Positions 1-12,844 of a DNA stretch of 64,000 nt are shown here, piece by piece; within the stretch, counting starts at the first letter, position 1, and each line of letters opens with the position of its first letter. The stretch is taken from assembly GCA_009823395.1 (NCBI GenBank), contig CM020511.1:15904001-15968000 (forward strand). The letters are read 5' to 3'. The stretch comes from Thamnaconus septentrionalis. Its lineage: Eukaryota > Chordata > Actinopteri > Tetraodontiformes > Monacanthidae. The notes beneath the pieces are model-generated. The model did not search any database and had not been told where the DNA came from. It was given only the letters and a program-made list of their open reading frames with translations. A program made the position numbers and the translations under genes.

Positions 1-1596
1 TGACTGAGCGTCGCTGTTGATCCCTTTCAGGAAGGCGACGTCTCACGGCGTGGGCGCGTTGCCGCCTTAGAAAATCTATTTTACCGAGGTGCGTCATCGA
101 CGCAGGGACGCTCCCTGCCACCTCTGATGTTGAGATGCTCCCGCGGGCCTCTCCTCCACTTTCATCAGGGGCCTAATCGCGTGGCTGCGGAATTAAAAAA
201 AAAAATAAAAAGCCAACGATATGGAACGGCAGCAATATTGGCACGCGGGGGAAGAGGTGCCGGGGATGATAAACAAACAGTCAGGCTCCAACAAAATAAC
301 CCCCCGCCACCCCAACCTCCTCTCACCCACCCGTCCCCCCGCCACCACCACAAGACGAAGCAACAGAAAGACACTGAACCGAATGGGGGCTGTTGATGGC
401 TTCCTCTAACGAGCAGAGTTTTTCTTCTCCCCCCAGTTTGGGCTTCAAACAGCAACGTCTCGTGTTTACAGATGGAAGCAGGAGTTGGTGGAAGCTGTTG
501 GTTTTCCTCTCTCTACGTGCGTCAACAGCGCAAATGAGTTCCGCTGGTCCCCCAACCGCTCTTCTCTTTTCATCAGCCATCCGACTGTTTCCAGGGTGGT
601 GGGCTGTTGGTGAAGGAAGGCGCACAAACACTCCTTCCAAACATTCCTTGACTATAGCAGAAAAATGCTACGTGGGTTCCTGCATGGCGCTGTTAATTCA
701 CAGCGCTGAAAGCGATATTAAGATCATACTTGGGCCGGGACTTAGACGGCAGGACTTAATATTTCTGTGCGCAGGGCCCTAAAAGAGTCACAGGTTGACA
801 AATCCTTATTAATCTCACAGCGGATGAATAATGTAATTTTCCTCTAAAACCTTTTCAGCCAAATAAATTTTTTAACCCGCCGCTAAGTCACATGGGCGAG
901 GAGGAATTGTCCACTGTGGAAACGAGGAGGCCGGGCTGATGCGAAATGAAGGTTGTTAAGCAGAGCAGCACTAAAAACCAACACCTACTGCACAGCTGCT
1001 GGGTTTTATTGTTTCCCGCTGGATGCAATTGTTTCAGGTTGCAGCTGTCATTTCAGTTTGAGGCCGTTTTCATCGTCGTCAGTTTGTCACTCAGAGAATT
1101 CATCTTTTTGTTGATAAGATGCCAGTCAAATCTGATTGGGGTTTGTTTTTTTTGGGTTGTTGTTTTTTTCGTCCACAGACTTACTTTGCCGGCAGATGCA
1201 AGGAAGTGTCTCAACTTTTCATTTTGCATATTTCACGGCTGAAAATGGGATTTTCTCTCGACTGTAATCAAATCATCCCCTAAAGATCCACAATCAAGAT
1301 ATCAGGGTGGCAGTGGAGGAAAAAACAAAATCGCTAAGTCAAATTTATCTTTGAATATAACTTTTTTTGCATCAGAATAGATATATTCCGACAACAAAAT
1401 TGACGTTTTTTAAAGGTCCCACATTTCTCTTGATGTTGAATCTTTTTATTTTATCCAGCCCTGTGTGATTAGTCATTAAACTAAACTATAGTTCACCAGA
1501 AGGAAAAAGAAACACACAGTTTTAGCTTCCTGGACAAGCTGATCCCTTGTTGTGCTTTTTTGGCAAGTCGAGTAATGATACAGCTAATGTATCATT
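1..1596. other. Intergenic or distal intronic DNA, no gene seen
   Basis: I find no coding exon here that has splice sites and a recognisable protein. The short open frames are low in complexity or antisense to each other. The DNA contains A-, T- and C-rich runs (for example 197-208 and 1141-1170) and nothing repeated elsewhere in the window. It could be regulatory, but the sequence alone does not show it. Confidence 0.5.
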
Positions 1597-1937
1597 AGCT
1601 GCGTTTCCATTACAGTTGTTCGCAAAATAAAAGCAACATTTCTAAAATTTCAACAAAGTACAATTGCGATTTGCAGGTGTTTCCATCGAAAGGTGTAAAG
1701 CTTATAAGCCGTAATTCTCGTTAAATCTCGTGTTTACGTTTGTTTGCTGTCAAGAATGGTTGTTATAATTTTCTCTTTGATTACTTGTAAAACAATACCC
1801 AAAAAACCCACCTCATGAGAGCATCAAAACCTTTTAGCGATATCTGAGAGGTTTTTTGATGTTAAGGTGTTTCCGTTACCAGTTTTTACTGTGATATTTA
1901 GGCTTTACGCAATTCTCGGGGTAATGGAAACGCCGCT
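1597..1937 (+). mobile_element. MITE-like element with GCGTTTCCATTAC terminal inverted repeats
   Basis: The left end, 1597-1614, reads AGCTGCGTTTCCATTACA. The right end, 1921-1937, is its imperfect inverse complement (GTAATGGAAACGCCGCT). About 340 bp lie between, with no coding capacity. The left 200 bp recur in the opposite orientation at 11,532-11,782, including the shared phrase TGTTTGCTGTCAAGAATGG. Terminal inverted repeats, small size and a second copy point to a non-autonomous DNA transposon. I did not find a clean target-site duplication, so the superfamily is not assigned. Confidence 0.6.
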
Positions 1938-4720
1938 ATTATAGATTATAGGTAGCATTAGTTTTCATCGCTAGCTAAGTGTCTGTTGGCACGATATTGA
2001 TCGAAACACTTCTTAACCTAAATTAGCTTGTGTTCCTTCCCGCCAATCTACATAAATATCTATTCGAACTATACAGTTCTTGAAAACAGTCGGAAAACTG
2101 CGCCACAACAAGCTAATTGGTTAGCTGTCATTTTCTATTTAGCAATCTGATTTTTTTCCAGCTGTTCTAAAATGAGAAAAAGCCCGATAGAGGCGAAGCC
2201 AGGAGGAAAGTAACAAGGTTTCCAGTGGGCGAGAAGAGAAATATTTTAAAAGCATCCGCTGCAGTAATCCAGGAGACGTGCATTAATTCCAGCCCAACAT
2301 AATGAGTCCAATGGATTGTTGGATGAGAAGCGGTGTCAATCTTCTTATCTCTCCGCAAGGGAGCGAATAAGTATCCTTCGCCAAATGTCAAAGTCTGCTT
2401 TTAATTCACCGGCTCTTTCAGAATTAGTTTAGAGCATCTTTGATCCATCGCCGTCTCTCTCGCTCCATCAGCTCGCTGATTCACACTAACAAGACGTCTT
2501 CTTCCTTCTCCCTGTTTTGATTTTTTTCACCCACTGTCGACGTCAAAAAGAAAAAGAAAGTGTGAGGATTAGTAACACCTCAAGTGTTTGGAAGTCCACG
2601 TCAGTGGTTTTGCGGTTGTTGCTCTTCTGCACAGCAGCGTCATCGGAGTCGTGCTCCGTGTGCTCGACGGGATCAGATGGAATCGCTGCCTCGTTGGCTC
2701 CCACTATATCAGATTTGTGTAGCTACAGACACATGTTACCTCAGCCAGCCTTTTTCCCTTACATTCACCTGTAGTTCCTCAAGTCGTAGCGCTATGTTCC
2801 ATCAGTGGATCCTGCTAACGTTAGCTGTGTTCATTTTGTGTAATTCAAACAGCACTATACCATTGCTCAATACGTAGCTCGTGGGCCACACCCAGCCCAC
2901 CAGTTGATTCACCTTCAGACGAAAATCCAATTTTCCTTTTTGTTTTGGATTCATGACAGGGGTCATTTTCCTTTTTTGTGTTCATTTGATCCCCAATTAA
3001 GACACTGGTAAGAATTGCTTTACATAAATATGGACATAAAAAGGAAAAATAACAGATCTTTAAACATGCAAATCAAAAGGTGATTAATCACAGTTAACTT
3101 TGTAACACCACAGATTAATTCTTGATTTTTTTATTTATTTATTTTTTTAATTTATCACTTGACAGCCCGAGTATGAACCAATCATTTCATCACGAACACA
3201 AGCGCATGACGAGCCATGCGTCCAGTTCCGTGTCCGGAGCCGAGTAGTTCGATGTGATGCTCATACTTGTATCCGGAACAACAGGGGGCCCGTGAGGTTC
3301 TGAAGCACCATGTAATCGGGGGGGTAGTCACCTGATTACATCTGCTAATCCTGGCACTCGAGGACAGAGAATATCCGGAAGTGTGAATCACAAGAGCCAA
3401 CCTTGAGCCGCAGCACATATCACTTTGATATACTTTACAGACTCAGTGGGTGCACCGGAGCTCAACTTGACACATGGCAGCTCTAATCCAGTTGCTCGCG
3501 GGGTGTCCAATTTAATAGCTCCCCTGTCTTTGGCAATTAATTGCAGAGACGTTCCAAATTTCTCCTCTAACGCCTTGTGACAGGCGACGGCAGGAGGAAG
3601 ATCTGATCGATGTGACGTGACCTCGAGAAAGCAGATGTTTTACCGTTTTTACTTCACCATTTCAACCCCCGGGGCCAGTTGCGTCCGCGACGCGCGGCCG
3701 TCGCCACTCAAAAAACTCTTCCGCCACGAGGCAAAAATAAACCCCGAGACGATGATGGGCTCCGCTGTGTGGAGAATAAGCCTCGCCGAGGAACACGAGG
3801 GCGCAAGGTTTCAGGAGAAACACAAGGCATGTTCTTGTAAATTCCTCGCCTCGAAAAAAAGCCCAAATCACAGCAGGCGCTGGGAATGGGGGGATAAAAA
3901 TAAAAAAAAAAAACCACAACTGGCACAAAACTCCCACACTCACTGAAAATTCCCCCCAGGAAAAATCCAAGAAAAGAAACCCTGCAAGAGAACAGAGGAG
4001 CTTGCATTTGATTTTGCGGCGCCAGAGTAATTGTGCTTCATAATTGAAACGGTACGTGTCATATTTAATTCAAGGGGCGAGAGCCGCTTGACAGCGTTGC
4101 TTGCTCCTCTTTTGTTTTCCTTGATAATATTTGGTGGATCCGATATCGAACGGAGCGGAGCGACGCTGGAAAGCGGTTTAAATGGTACATCAAGAAGCAC
4201 TTAGGAAATATTACTGACTGCATAAAACATGATGGAGAAGGTGGCTTCAATGTGGTGTGAAGTGCTACATTTGTACACTTTGTACCCCCTCCCTTTTTTT
4301 CCTTCCTCCTGGTTAGACACCGGAAAGCATTACGGCGGAAAAACAAACACAACACAGAAATACTCTCTCAAATTCACTGCAACGCTCCCACCTGATGAAG
4401 CGAAACGGAGATTCGCTCTTCTGCAAACATAAATAAAAACAAAATTGGCCGCGTCGGCTCTGATTTTCTGCGCTCTTTGTTCCACCTGCTGACACTCGTG
4501 GGTTGGAAGGATGTTGTCTTTGCATTCCTTGGCCTTCAAGTGGCAATGAGCAATTTTTACGCCGCTAGAGGGCACAACAGAGCACAGTTTGCTAACATTA
4601 GCTAAAATTATCACGCACTGAATTATTTCACTTCATTTCATTCTGGAAATAAAAAGGTTTATATCTTTTATAATCATTATCTTATTTTTTATTTTTTTTT
4701 ACTCACCCAAAGCCAGTTAA
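1938..4720. other. Noncoding stretch, no gene seen
   Basis: AT-rich DNA without supportable exons. Position 2881 onward has a short GC-rich phrase resembling repeat ends, and 3130-3155 is a T-rich run. The overlapping open frames around 3.6-4.4 kb on both strands show no domain or splice structure and are probably chance. Confidence 0.45.
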
Positions 4721-4734
4721 AATAAAACGAGATC

Positions 4735-5069
4735 GGCATTAGGTTGTGACATGATTGATCCTAGACTGACCAGCAGCTATTATTTTATGCTTTAGTATTT
4801 TATGTTGGTGATCATTTATTTTTATTTTTTCATAACTCTTTGTTGTTATGCTATTTCTTGTCCTCAATCTTTGTCTTGGGTTTTGTTCGTTAGTTTGTAG
4901 TATTTGTCCTGTTTTTTTTCTTTTCTTTTTTTTTGGTCTTGTACTGTTTTCATCTTACCCTTGACTTGCACTTTTGTTTTAGCACTACTCTATTGTCCGG
5001 TGTTACTGTAATGTTTATCTGTTCTATTTCAAAAATGTCAATAAACAGATTGTGGAAAATAAATAAATA
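4735..5069 (+). mobile_element. Retroposed insert with (AAAT)n tail and 14-bp target-site duplication
   Basis: The 14-bp direct repeat AATAAAACGAGATC flanks the insert at 4721-4734 and 5070-5083. The insert ends in an AATAAATAAATAAA-type tail, with an AATAAA signal about 20-25 bases before the tail. These are marks of target-primed reverse transcription. The body is T-rich and has no open frame. It may be a 5'-truncated LINE 3' end or a retrocopy of a 3' untranslated region; I cannot name the family. Confidence 0.6.
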
Positions 5070-5083
5070 AATAAAACGAGATC

Positions 5084-8000
5084 ACTCGTGTATTTTAGCA
5101 GAGCTCTGTGTCGGGTGCAGGTCTGTCACTCTGAGTCGTTCCCTTGGAAACACACAAAGACAATGTTCTGGTAACAGAAGGCGACTCTCCAGATTCAGAG
5201 TCGTATCCAGCATCATTTTAGCGATTCATGCTATTTGCATGTGTTCTCTGACGTTTCTCAGAAGTGTTTGCCCGCTGTCAAGGCCATTGATTGCAAACAC
5301 GCATGTGCAGCTGGACAAACAAGAGGTTAGCAAGGGCTGAATATCAAGGGAGACCGAGACCATTTTTATTACCTTATATCTGACTTTGATAAAAATCTGT
5401 TATTGCCCCTTTAAGGAATCGTGCAGCCAAATCATGATTAAAAACACACACACACAGTTTTCCGGACTTTATCCTGTCAACGACCTGTTTGGGCTGTTAT
5501 GTATACGCCGCATGCACTCGTTCAAAGGCCGAGGACATAAATCATAAGAAGCTGACATTTTGATTTGCTATCATGCATGCACCGCAGCCGGTGGGCCTGA
5601 TTTTTTTCTTTTCCCCGTTAAACTGAAGGGGAGGAGGGAAGAGGCAAAGAGGGGGCGTCATGTGATGCCATCAGATCTCATGATTGAGCACATTTGTCCT
5701 GCGTCGAACAATCACACGGTGTCCCGCTGACGCTGCCTGCGGCACCTTCTGGGAAGGAGAGAGGGGCTCTAAAGTCATGGCAGCGCAAGGTGCGCTGGGG
5801 ATTTTCTTTCTATCTATTGAAATTTGGTTTGGTTTGCCAGGTTTTTGTTAAAAGGTCCAGTGTGTTAAATTTGGCTTAATTTATTATTTTTTTATTGGTA
5901 AAAGCTTCACATACTGCCCGTAAATACATAGATAAAAGTGTACATCCACAGTACAATGGACATAATTTGGTTTTCCTACCCTTAGAACGGTACTTATATG
6001 TATTTAAGAATATACATATAGCAAGGGTCTCTAGCTGCCATATTTCAACGCCATATTTCTAAGGAAGCCTTGTGTGGACAACCCAACCAGTCTGAACGCG
6101 CGTTTCGTATTTAGGGTGAATGCTTGCATCCTCAAATAAACCAAAGAGAGGACGGTGGACGAGGTTATCCAAGTTTGTGCTTGCAGGCCACCATAGTTCA
6201 CTGGCAAGCTCAGTACATAGTCCCAAAGGAGACTTAAGTGAAAGTGCGCTGGAATTTAAAATGTAACGACTTGATGTTGCCTTTTCTTCTTAAAACTCTC
6301 CAAATACTAAACTCTTAGCTTTTAAGCATCATGAGTGTTTGGTGAGTGGCAGCGATCCAAGCACAAAGCCTCGGTAGGAGGACTGGCACTAGGACATCCT
6401 GAGTGAGTGCCCATTAAGAGGAAGCATGCAACTTCAGAGAGGGGAGGGTTGTTGATGAGGGCGACTCAGTCTGACCCGGGTCAAAGGAGCAACAACGGGA
6501 AAGGCACAGCATGTCTGTTTTTTTTTTGTTTTGTTTTTTTACCGTATTATTTGGCAAAAATAAATCCTAATAGTCGCTCATCTGGTCAAACAGCATCCTT
6601 CATTCCGGCTGGTTACAGCTCGTAATGGCTGCGTGTTGCAGGCCCCTGTGTCTGCAGCATAATGTATGAAGGGCGAGGGTCCGCAGGCAGCTCCGTCCTC
6701 CTCGCACGTCAGAGGCTGTTTGATGGATGACCCAAACTGTCCCTGCAGTCTGCTGCCACTTCTGCTCAGCGCTCCGCTAAATTTAGTCCGACCACCTCTT
6801 TGAACAAGAGCAACATTGAAAGAACATGCGTTATCTCCACCCAATCAGATTTAAACAGGGCTGCCAACTATTGACTTATGGCAGTCCTTCGCTTCCCACA
6901 CAAGGGCAATGGATTTTTTTCCTCCCCTCTCTCTTCATGCTGTAGTCTCTCCCAGCTCAGGAATTTGCTTGCATCGCCCGGTTATCAAAGCTCACTTGTA
7001 CTCAGAAAGAACCGCTGCGCTCGGCCATTGGTGACCCTGCCGTCTTCGAGATTAAGTGTCATCCTTGAGCTTCGCGCTATTGTCTGGTTTAACAATATTT
7101 GCTATTGATCTGCGCAAGTGAGGCGGTTTAGAGAAGGTCACCAATGCGAGAAATCATCAAGCATCAGAAGCCTCACTTCCTCGCAGTTTGTCCCCCAACC
7201 ACTGAATAAAGATCAATAAAACAAATCCTGTAACTGTGAAGAATGCAGAGATATATCATACCCCTTTTTATACATAAATCTTTCACCTCTGTTTGCAGCC
7301 TCCAGTTTTAGGCTGCTTGGTTTTAGAGTTCTAACGCAAGCTCAGGGGGCTAAACAAACACCTGCCCGGGGGAGGAATAAGTGCCCATAGTGACATCATC
7401 ACATGGCTGGTTTCTAGAACCATGTAACCTAGGGTGTTGGATCGCTGTCAAAAATACGTATTCATAAATGTAACCATTTGTATTCATTGTTATAAACATT
7501 TGTTTGTAAGTTAATTTGCGAGTATGAATGTGAATTTAAAGTTTATAGCCAAATTCACGCTGAGTCGTAAAGTATTGAAATGACGGACAGGGAAAATGAA
7601 TTAATTGATAATTAATTAATTGAACCTCGATTCAAGCAAATACTTCCTAAAGGCGGTATTGCTGGAAATCTCTGAAATTACTTTTGTGGCTCATGGGGGC
7701 TTCAACAAAGAGTTAACATAAAACTGTATGTTTGGAAAAATATGATTCAACCCAGTGGGATATTTCAGAGCATGAATACACATGATGTGTTAGCGTGCGT
7801 CTGTGTGGTCGTTTTCCTTGTATTGTAACCAACAGGAGGCGTCACGGGGGGCTCATCTCAAGCCTTACGTAACACTTTAGGTAGTTTATCATATGTACAA
7901 TGGAAGAAATCCCAGTTAAAGCTCAGACATCTCAAATCCAGTTCAGGCTTCTTCATGCACACTCTGCAGGTGTCCCTCAGCTTGAGCTCTGGCTTTGAGC

Positions 8001-11000
8001 CAAAGTTGCTAGCCGCACTTCCTCCCTTGCTCTGCTGCGGATCGCTGTAGTCCTCTCTCATGTGTACTTACACCGCCTTTATCCCAGTTCAGTTCTAGTA
8101 ACAAAAAAGCAGAATAACCTGATTTTGTTGGGGAAAGAGGTCTTTGCATATCATAACTATGTAGTGTGCATTTCAGCTTTTTGGGGGTAGTACAAAAGAG
8201 AGAATTAGAGAATATTTAGAGCATTTAAGCAGTGACTTCTGATTAGTAATGTCATTCATGTGTGGATATGTGCTGAACCAGTGGCACTGTAAAGACAGTA
8301 GGTGAATGGTTGCCTTGTAGTGCAACCAGAACACATCATCCTTGATTGGTCTTTTGGATTATATCATCTGACGCCCTGACAGGGTGGGTTACCAAGTAGG
8401 TTACCTTCCAACTGGTTACCTCTCTTTACGTGAAGCCAACAGGATACTTTTCTAGAATGCCTCAAGATGTTCTGAGTGGCTTTTTGCCATTTCAGTCAAA
8501 AGTCAAAATTTCCCTTGGACTCCGAGACCATATCTGGTCTGAGTGTGGTGGCTGTGATAACCCAAAGCCACATACCTTGATGCACCTGGGCCTGCTGATC
8601 TTGGGCCTGAGTGAAGCGCTCCCCGTGCCTTCGGTCAGGGTTCAGACTTCTTCCCAACCCGAACAAAAGAGTCCTTTGTAAGGTGCTACTGCTTGCTGGA
8701 GATGATCCCGGTGCAGATGGTCTCTGCTACCGCCTGCAGAAGCTGTTAATGAAGCCAACCCTTCTTCCATTGCCTTTGGACAGCAGCTGTGAATGGGCTC
8801 CAACAACCCCCGCTTCTCTCAGAGTTGGCAGACAGGTAAGTCCACCTGGTCCCCAGGTGAACAGACTGAAAGGACTCAGCAGGATGTCTTAGTCCTACTC
8901 ACACTGTAGCTGTACTCACCACAGCTCAGTCCAGCAGTGAGCTTCCAATTGGTCCATGTATCCTGCTTAATTATCCATGACCTCTCAGTTTCTCTGGTCC
9001 TCACTGTAAGAAGGTGTGGAGATGCTGCTAACCCCGGACCAGCTTAGTTACCACGATGACCAACGGGCTGCTGTGCTGCCGACTCACCTGTGGTAAGCTT
9101 GCCTCTAATTGGCGCACTAGTGGAGTCTTGGTCGAGCATTCAATCTTGGACCACAAACTCTTCCATCAGACTGCGGGGCAGAAGCTGAAGCTGAGCAATG
9201 TGGGCATTAAGGGAAAATGTTGCTGTGAGTTGGCAGCAGGTCTGAAACAAAGTGAAGGAAGTTTGCTTTCTGTACCTTTGTAGGTTTCCTCAGTCGGCAG
9301 GATTCCAAATTGGTATAGCCTGACAGTTACTTCAAATAATCACTCTTCAATAATCCCATACAAAAAAACATCAGCTCTGATCTGTTGTGTAGGACTAGAG
9401 GTTGATATCCCCGTTCACATGCATACTTGATACGCCAATGAGACAGAGCCCATGCTAGGTGTTGATTTCCCCTGTTACATGCTGTTTGGGGCACTAACAG
9501 GGCTCCATGGGGCGAGGTCAGATGAATGATGGCATCCTTTGGATTAGCAAGTGGCCACCCTCCTTTTTGGGTTTTTTCGCTGATGGGCCAATTTAGGGAG
9601 GGGGTCAAATGCTGAGCTCAGGTCTGCCTTTGTGATTTCTTAGGGTTGTAGTCTGGGTTTAATAGAGGTCCCTTGATGGGTCGTTAGAGGATGAAATCAA
9701 AGGGAGGCAGGCATAATTCAGTTTCTAGTATCTTCCTGGAATGATACAAGGATCTACCCTGAGAGGTTGGTCCATCTTGTTCGGACACTCCTTGAATGTT
9801 GGTTTGGTTCCTAAAACTGTAAGCTCTGGTTCTCTCCACTGTTATGTCCTGAGTTCTAAACAAATGTTTTGTGTCTGTTTGTTTTTACCTCCCATATTCC
9901 AGGAATATTGTGTACTTTGATGTTCTGGAAGATGTTGTTAAATTTGTCAGTGTTTTAATTATTTCATTACTTGTGTTGAATTTCAATGCCTCGGAGTAAA
10001 ATGTGTTTCAGTTTTAATGGATTGAACTGTTTTGATGTTGAAAAAGGTTAAACAAATCGCTTGTGGCTTCAACCATCTCCCACACGCGCAGCAATGTCAG
10101 AAATAATTCTATTGGCACGAGTTGTAGGGCTATTTCAGAAGAAAAACAAGTAACATGGAAAATAGTCTCTACTTTCTTAAAAATATCAAAATCAGTGAGT
10201 GAACAGTTGACACAACTGCCAAATGCAATCTTCAGTCAGTTTGTACACTGCGGCCTCTCTGCTATCTGTCTGCTCCTACTTAGTATTTGTCCAGCATAGC
10301 CTACAAAACCATTTGTGATGTTAGAACTTGTTTGTCCTCTGCCAGCCCCTTAAGATGAGGTGTTAAATGAGTACACTGAATATTCTGAAAACAACTTCTC
10401 GTGCCATAATGAGCCAGTCGTGCTGCGCACACTCGGCTACATCCTGCATTTGCCTTCATCTTTTTTTTTTTCTTTTTTACGGTGCGAAGGAAAACCTCAA
10501 AGTAACATATGAGGGACACTTTAACCAAGTGGTGAGACGGATCCAGCAGCACGTTGACATTTGACCGCAGCATGGTGGCAGCGGCGCTCCCTCTTGTCAG
10601 AGCCACGGCAGCGGAGAAATGTCGCTGTCACTTATTGTTCTGTGCTTTTCGGGGCCACATTCCAAGTGAATTCCATTTTCTCTGTTTGAATACGTTCTGT
10701 CACGGAGAAAAAAAGGCCCCACCCCGAACCTTTACTGCCCAGTTTTTGACAGGAAGCATCTGACGGCATGTGGCTTCACAGCTGCTCCTCAGATTAAATA
10801 TCCATCAGCCCTTGGACTGGCTGGCTGCTATGTGTCCCTCAACTTGCAATCTCTTCTTCTTCTTTTTTTTGCCTTTTTTTTTTTTTTTTTTAAATCTCCC
10901 ATGTTGTTGGACATGGTCCTGTTTAAAATCCATGTTACGTTGTTTGACAAACCGATTCAAACAGGTATTGTGAATCAGTATAATTTGAGCAGCAGATGGT

Positions 11001-11531
11001 TCTAAAATGAGGATTTGTTAAATAGTGACACTGGTGTGTAAGACAGAAACCTCTTGATAATCTCTCATCCCACAAGGATGTTTACATGAGGGCTAATGAT
11101 TAGCAGGCTCACACAAAACGGACAACTGAAAGCAGCTGTTTCGGTCGAGTGAGTCACCACTTCCTTTGAGAGGTGACACGATCGGCGACACGATGAACAC
11201 GTTCAGAATCGGCGTGAACAAAACAAACGTACAAAAGCTTTAACTTGCGTCTGAAGTGCCCTCCGGATCTAAACATCTCGCTTGCGAGCAGTAAGCAGCG
11301 AGTCGGAGGCAGGCCCAGGAAGCAAAAGAAGCATTTCCACGCTAAGATTTGTTAGCTCCGTCATACTGTGTTAGCATTAATGTGTCCCCTGATCACAGAT
11401 ACTGATTCAATAACAACTGCTGATGTACAAGCTGTAAATAATGTTGTATATATCCAGGGGGCCTACTGCTTGTCTCAGTGACTCAACGTCATGATTAGAA
11501 TACTCCCGCCCCTAGACGGAATATTTTTTTT
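5084..11531. other. Long noncoding stretch, no gene seen
   Basis: About 6.4 kb without recognisable exons. The part from about 8.3 to 9.8 kb differs in texture: it is less AT-rich and carries several medium open frames on both strands. This could be a decayed transposon interior, but I recognise no transposase, reverse transcriptase or integrase motif. Positions 10,860-10,895 are T-rich. Confidence 0.4.
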
Positions 11532-11782
11532 TACAAGTAATTAAACAGAAAATCTATAACAACCATTCTTGACAGCAAACATCGAAATGCAGATTTATCG
11601 CAAAATGTTTTGTGCCTCCATCTTCCTCAAAGTGGGGTTTCGCGGGATGAGATTTGGTGAGAATCATGGCTTATGCGCTTCGCACCATTCAATGGAAACA
11701 CCTGAAAATTGCAACTATACTTTGACAAAGTTTTCCAAATATTGCTTTTATTTTGCGAAAAAGTGTAATTGAAACGCAGCTT
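11532..11782 (-). mobile_element. Second, truncated copy of the GCGTTTCCATTAC MITE-like family
   Basis: Read on the minus strand from 11,782, this stretch begins GCTGCGTTTCAATTACA. It then follows the copy at 1597 with scattered differences: CGCAAAATAAAAGCAA, the second internal GGTGTTTCCAT, and TGTTTGCTGTCAAGAATGG. Similarity stops after ACTTGTAAAA near 11,532, so the far terminal repeat is missing. The many differences suggest an old insertion. Confidence 0.6.
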
Positions 11783-12632
11783 ATGAGGCGAACGCAGTCT
11801 GCTGGTGCGGCAAACTTGTCACCGACCTGGAGTTCCTCATTTTTAACCCGACACTGACTCGAGTTGATCGTTTGTTGCTGTATTAATTTTTCATCAGAGA
11901 CGCTATTTACACAACAGCATCGGAGTTGAGCTTCAGATCAGTGTTTTGATCAACAGTGTGAGGGAATTATTTACAGCATCCGCCTTTAAACTTTGATGAA
12001 TAAACTTGAGAATTTCCCTTCATGTGTACATATATTAAAAATCCCCTTTTTTGATGATAGTCCTTGAAAGATAATTCACAAATAAGACTTTTTAGCCATC
12101 CATGTCCAAGTCCGCGTTTTGAATTCGGTGCGATGTGTGTGGTAGTCGGGTCTTTTGCCGAACTGACATCAAAAGAATTTCTTTGAAAAACAACAACAAA
12201 ACCATCTGCACCCTGAAGAGCGACTGTGACAAGACTGGAGGGAAGCAACTGTTTTCCGAGAACATGTCCGGAAGGAACGGATCATGTCAGCAACACACTT
12301 GATCAGTTCACTTCCAGGTTGTGTACAGCCCGAAGTGTCTGGGGATTATTTATTATTTAGTAGTACAGTGATAATTGCTGACGCAACCAACAATTGTGAC
12401 ACTAATTAGGACACAAGCCATCCACAGCAGTTGTGCTCTCTGCTGGAGTATTGAAACGTATTAAATCAAGTGTGGATAAACATAATTTATGAATGCATGA
12501 TGTTTATTTATAAAACATCATTTATTTAGAATTAACGAAAATGAATCAGACTTAATTTTTTTTAATGTATTTTTTTCACGAATGATCAAATTTCACAACT
12601 GAAGCTGCCCAACAACTGCAACTGATTTGAAG

Positions 12633-12844
12633 ATGTACCTGTAACCATTCATTCATCTTCTATACCCGCTTATTCCAATTCAGGGTCACGGGGGTCTGCT
12701 GGAGCCTATCCCAGCTGTCTTAGGGCGAAGGCAGGGTACACCCTGGACAAGTCGCCAGTTCATCGCAGGGCCACATAGAAACAAACAACCATTCACACTC
12801 ACATGCACACCTACGGACAATTTAGAATAATGTACCTGTAACCA
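12633..12844 (-). mobile_element. 5'-truncated tRNA-derived SINE with 15-bp target-site duplication
   Basis: The insert at 12,648-12,829 is flanked by the perfect direct repeat ATGTACCTGTAACCA at 12,633-12,647 and 12,830-12,844. The body matches the tail half of the full-length SINE at 41,004-41,377 almost base for base, including GGGTCACGG, GGAGCCTATCCCAGC and CCATTCACACTCACATGCAC. In minus-strand orientation the tRNA-like head is absent, so this is a 5'-truncated integration typical of LINE-driven retroposition. Confidence 0.85.

Noticed and set aside
8300..9800. Retrotransposon or transposase gene
   Set aside because: Texture differs from the flanks, but I found no reverse transcriptase, integrase or transposase motif and no terminal repeats.
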